Notes under the pieces: generated by a model
What the model saw: only the letters and a program-made list of their open reading frames with translations
What the model was told of the DNA's origin: nothing
Databases searched by the model: none
Translations under genes and position numbers: made by a program
Shown here: one piece after another, positions 5,401 to 5,425 of the stretch
Position numbering within the stretch: position 1 is the stretch's first letter
How the letters are laid out: each line of letters opens with the position of its first letter
Origin: Candidatus Avoscillospira stercoripullorum
Lineage (GTDB): Bacteria; Bacillota; Clostridia; Oscillospirales; Oscillospiraceae
DNA length: 5,425 nucleotides
NCBI GenBank assembly: GCA_018712905.1
Contig: DVGD01000190.1
Coordinates: 1-5,425 of the forward strand
Direction of reading: 5' to 3'

Positions 5401-5425
5401 CGTGCAAAATCGGGGGCGCGGACAG

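Larger units (their letters stand above)
4810..5425. other. Gene-free tract with a repeat mosaic and an AT-richer tail
   Basis: No open frame here has a convincing start, ribosome binding site or recognisable protein; those that exist run through the hairpin repeats on both strands. From about 4829 to 5237 the DNA is GC-rich and mostly inverted repeats, itemised separately. From about 5238 the composition turns AT-richer and no repeat continues. The tail may be the upstream region of a gene to the right of the window. I saw no tRNA, rRNA, CRISPR or transposase signature. Confidence 0.75.

Overview
The window carries a galactose/methyl-galactoside (mgl-type) ABC sugar uptake operon, all on the + strand, and ends in a non-coding tract full of hairpin repeats. 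The organism is most likely a GC-rich member of the Clostridia, probably an Oscillospirales/Oscillospiraceae gut-type bacterium. The evidence is the AGGAGG-type ribosome binding sites, the lipoprotein form of the binding protein (a cell with no true periplasm), strong GC-ending codon use, and short GTAGGGGCGG...CCGCCCG hairpin repeats of a style I associate with those genomes. The genus cannot be fixed from this sequence.

Layout. Positions 1-657 are the 3' end of a second sugar-binding-protein gene of the ribose/galactose-binding fold. Positions 658-837 are a regulatory gap with a plausible sigma-A-type promoter (TTGTGT, 17 bp, TATGAT), a perfect 13-bp palindrome over the -10 element, and the ribosome binding site that places the mglB start at 838. 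mglB (838-2070) is a lipoprotein galactose-binding protein with a long Asp/Thr repeat linker. A perfect 14-bp hairpin followed by five Ts sits between mglB and mglA. mglA (2159-3658) is the fused double ATPase. mglC (3671-4759) is the permease, 12 bp downstream, with its ribosome binding site overlapping the mglA stop. A strong intrinsic terminator (4775-4809) closes the operon.

How the genes work together. MglB, tethered outside the membrane, captures sugar and delivers it to an MglC homodimer. MglA provides two ATP sites, only one of which looks catalytically complete. The intercistronic hairpin probably lowers mglA-mglC expression relative to mglB, giving binding protein in excess. The upstream binding-protein paralogue may be an extracellular sensor for a two-component system lying left of the window, but that is inference.

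Positions 4810-5425 hold no gene I can support. About 4829-5237 is a mosaic of inverted repeats. It includes four, possibly five, related modules of about 30 bp in both orientations, whose stems differ by compensatory changes. The last 190 bp are more AT-rich and hold only weak promoter-like motifs. Overall this is an ordinary transporter locus. The points worth a second look are the altered sugar pocket and repeat linker of MglB, the intercistronic hairpin, the promoter palindrome and the repeat mosaic.
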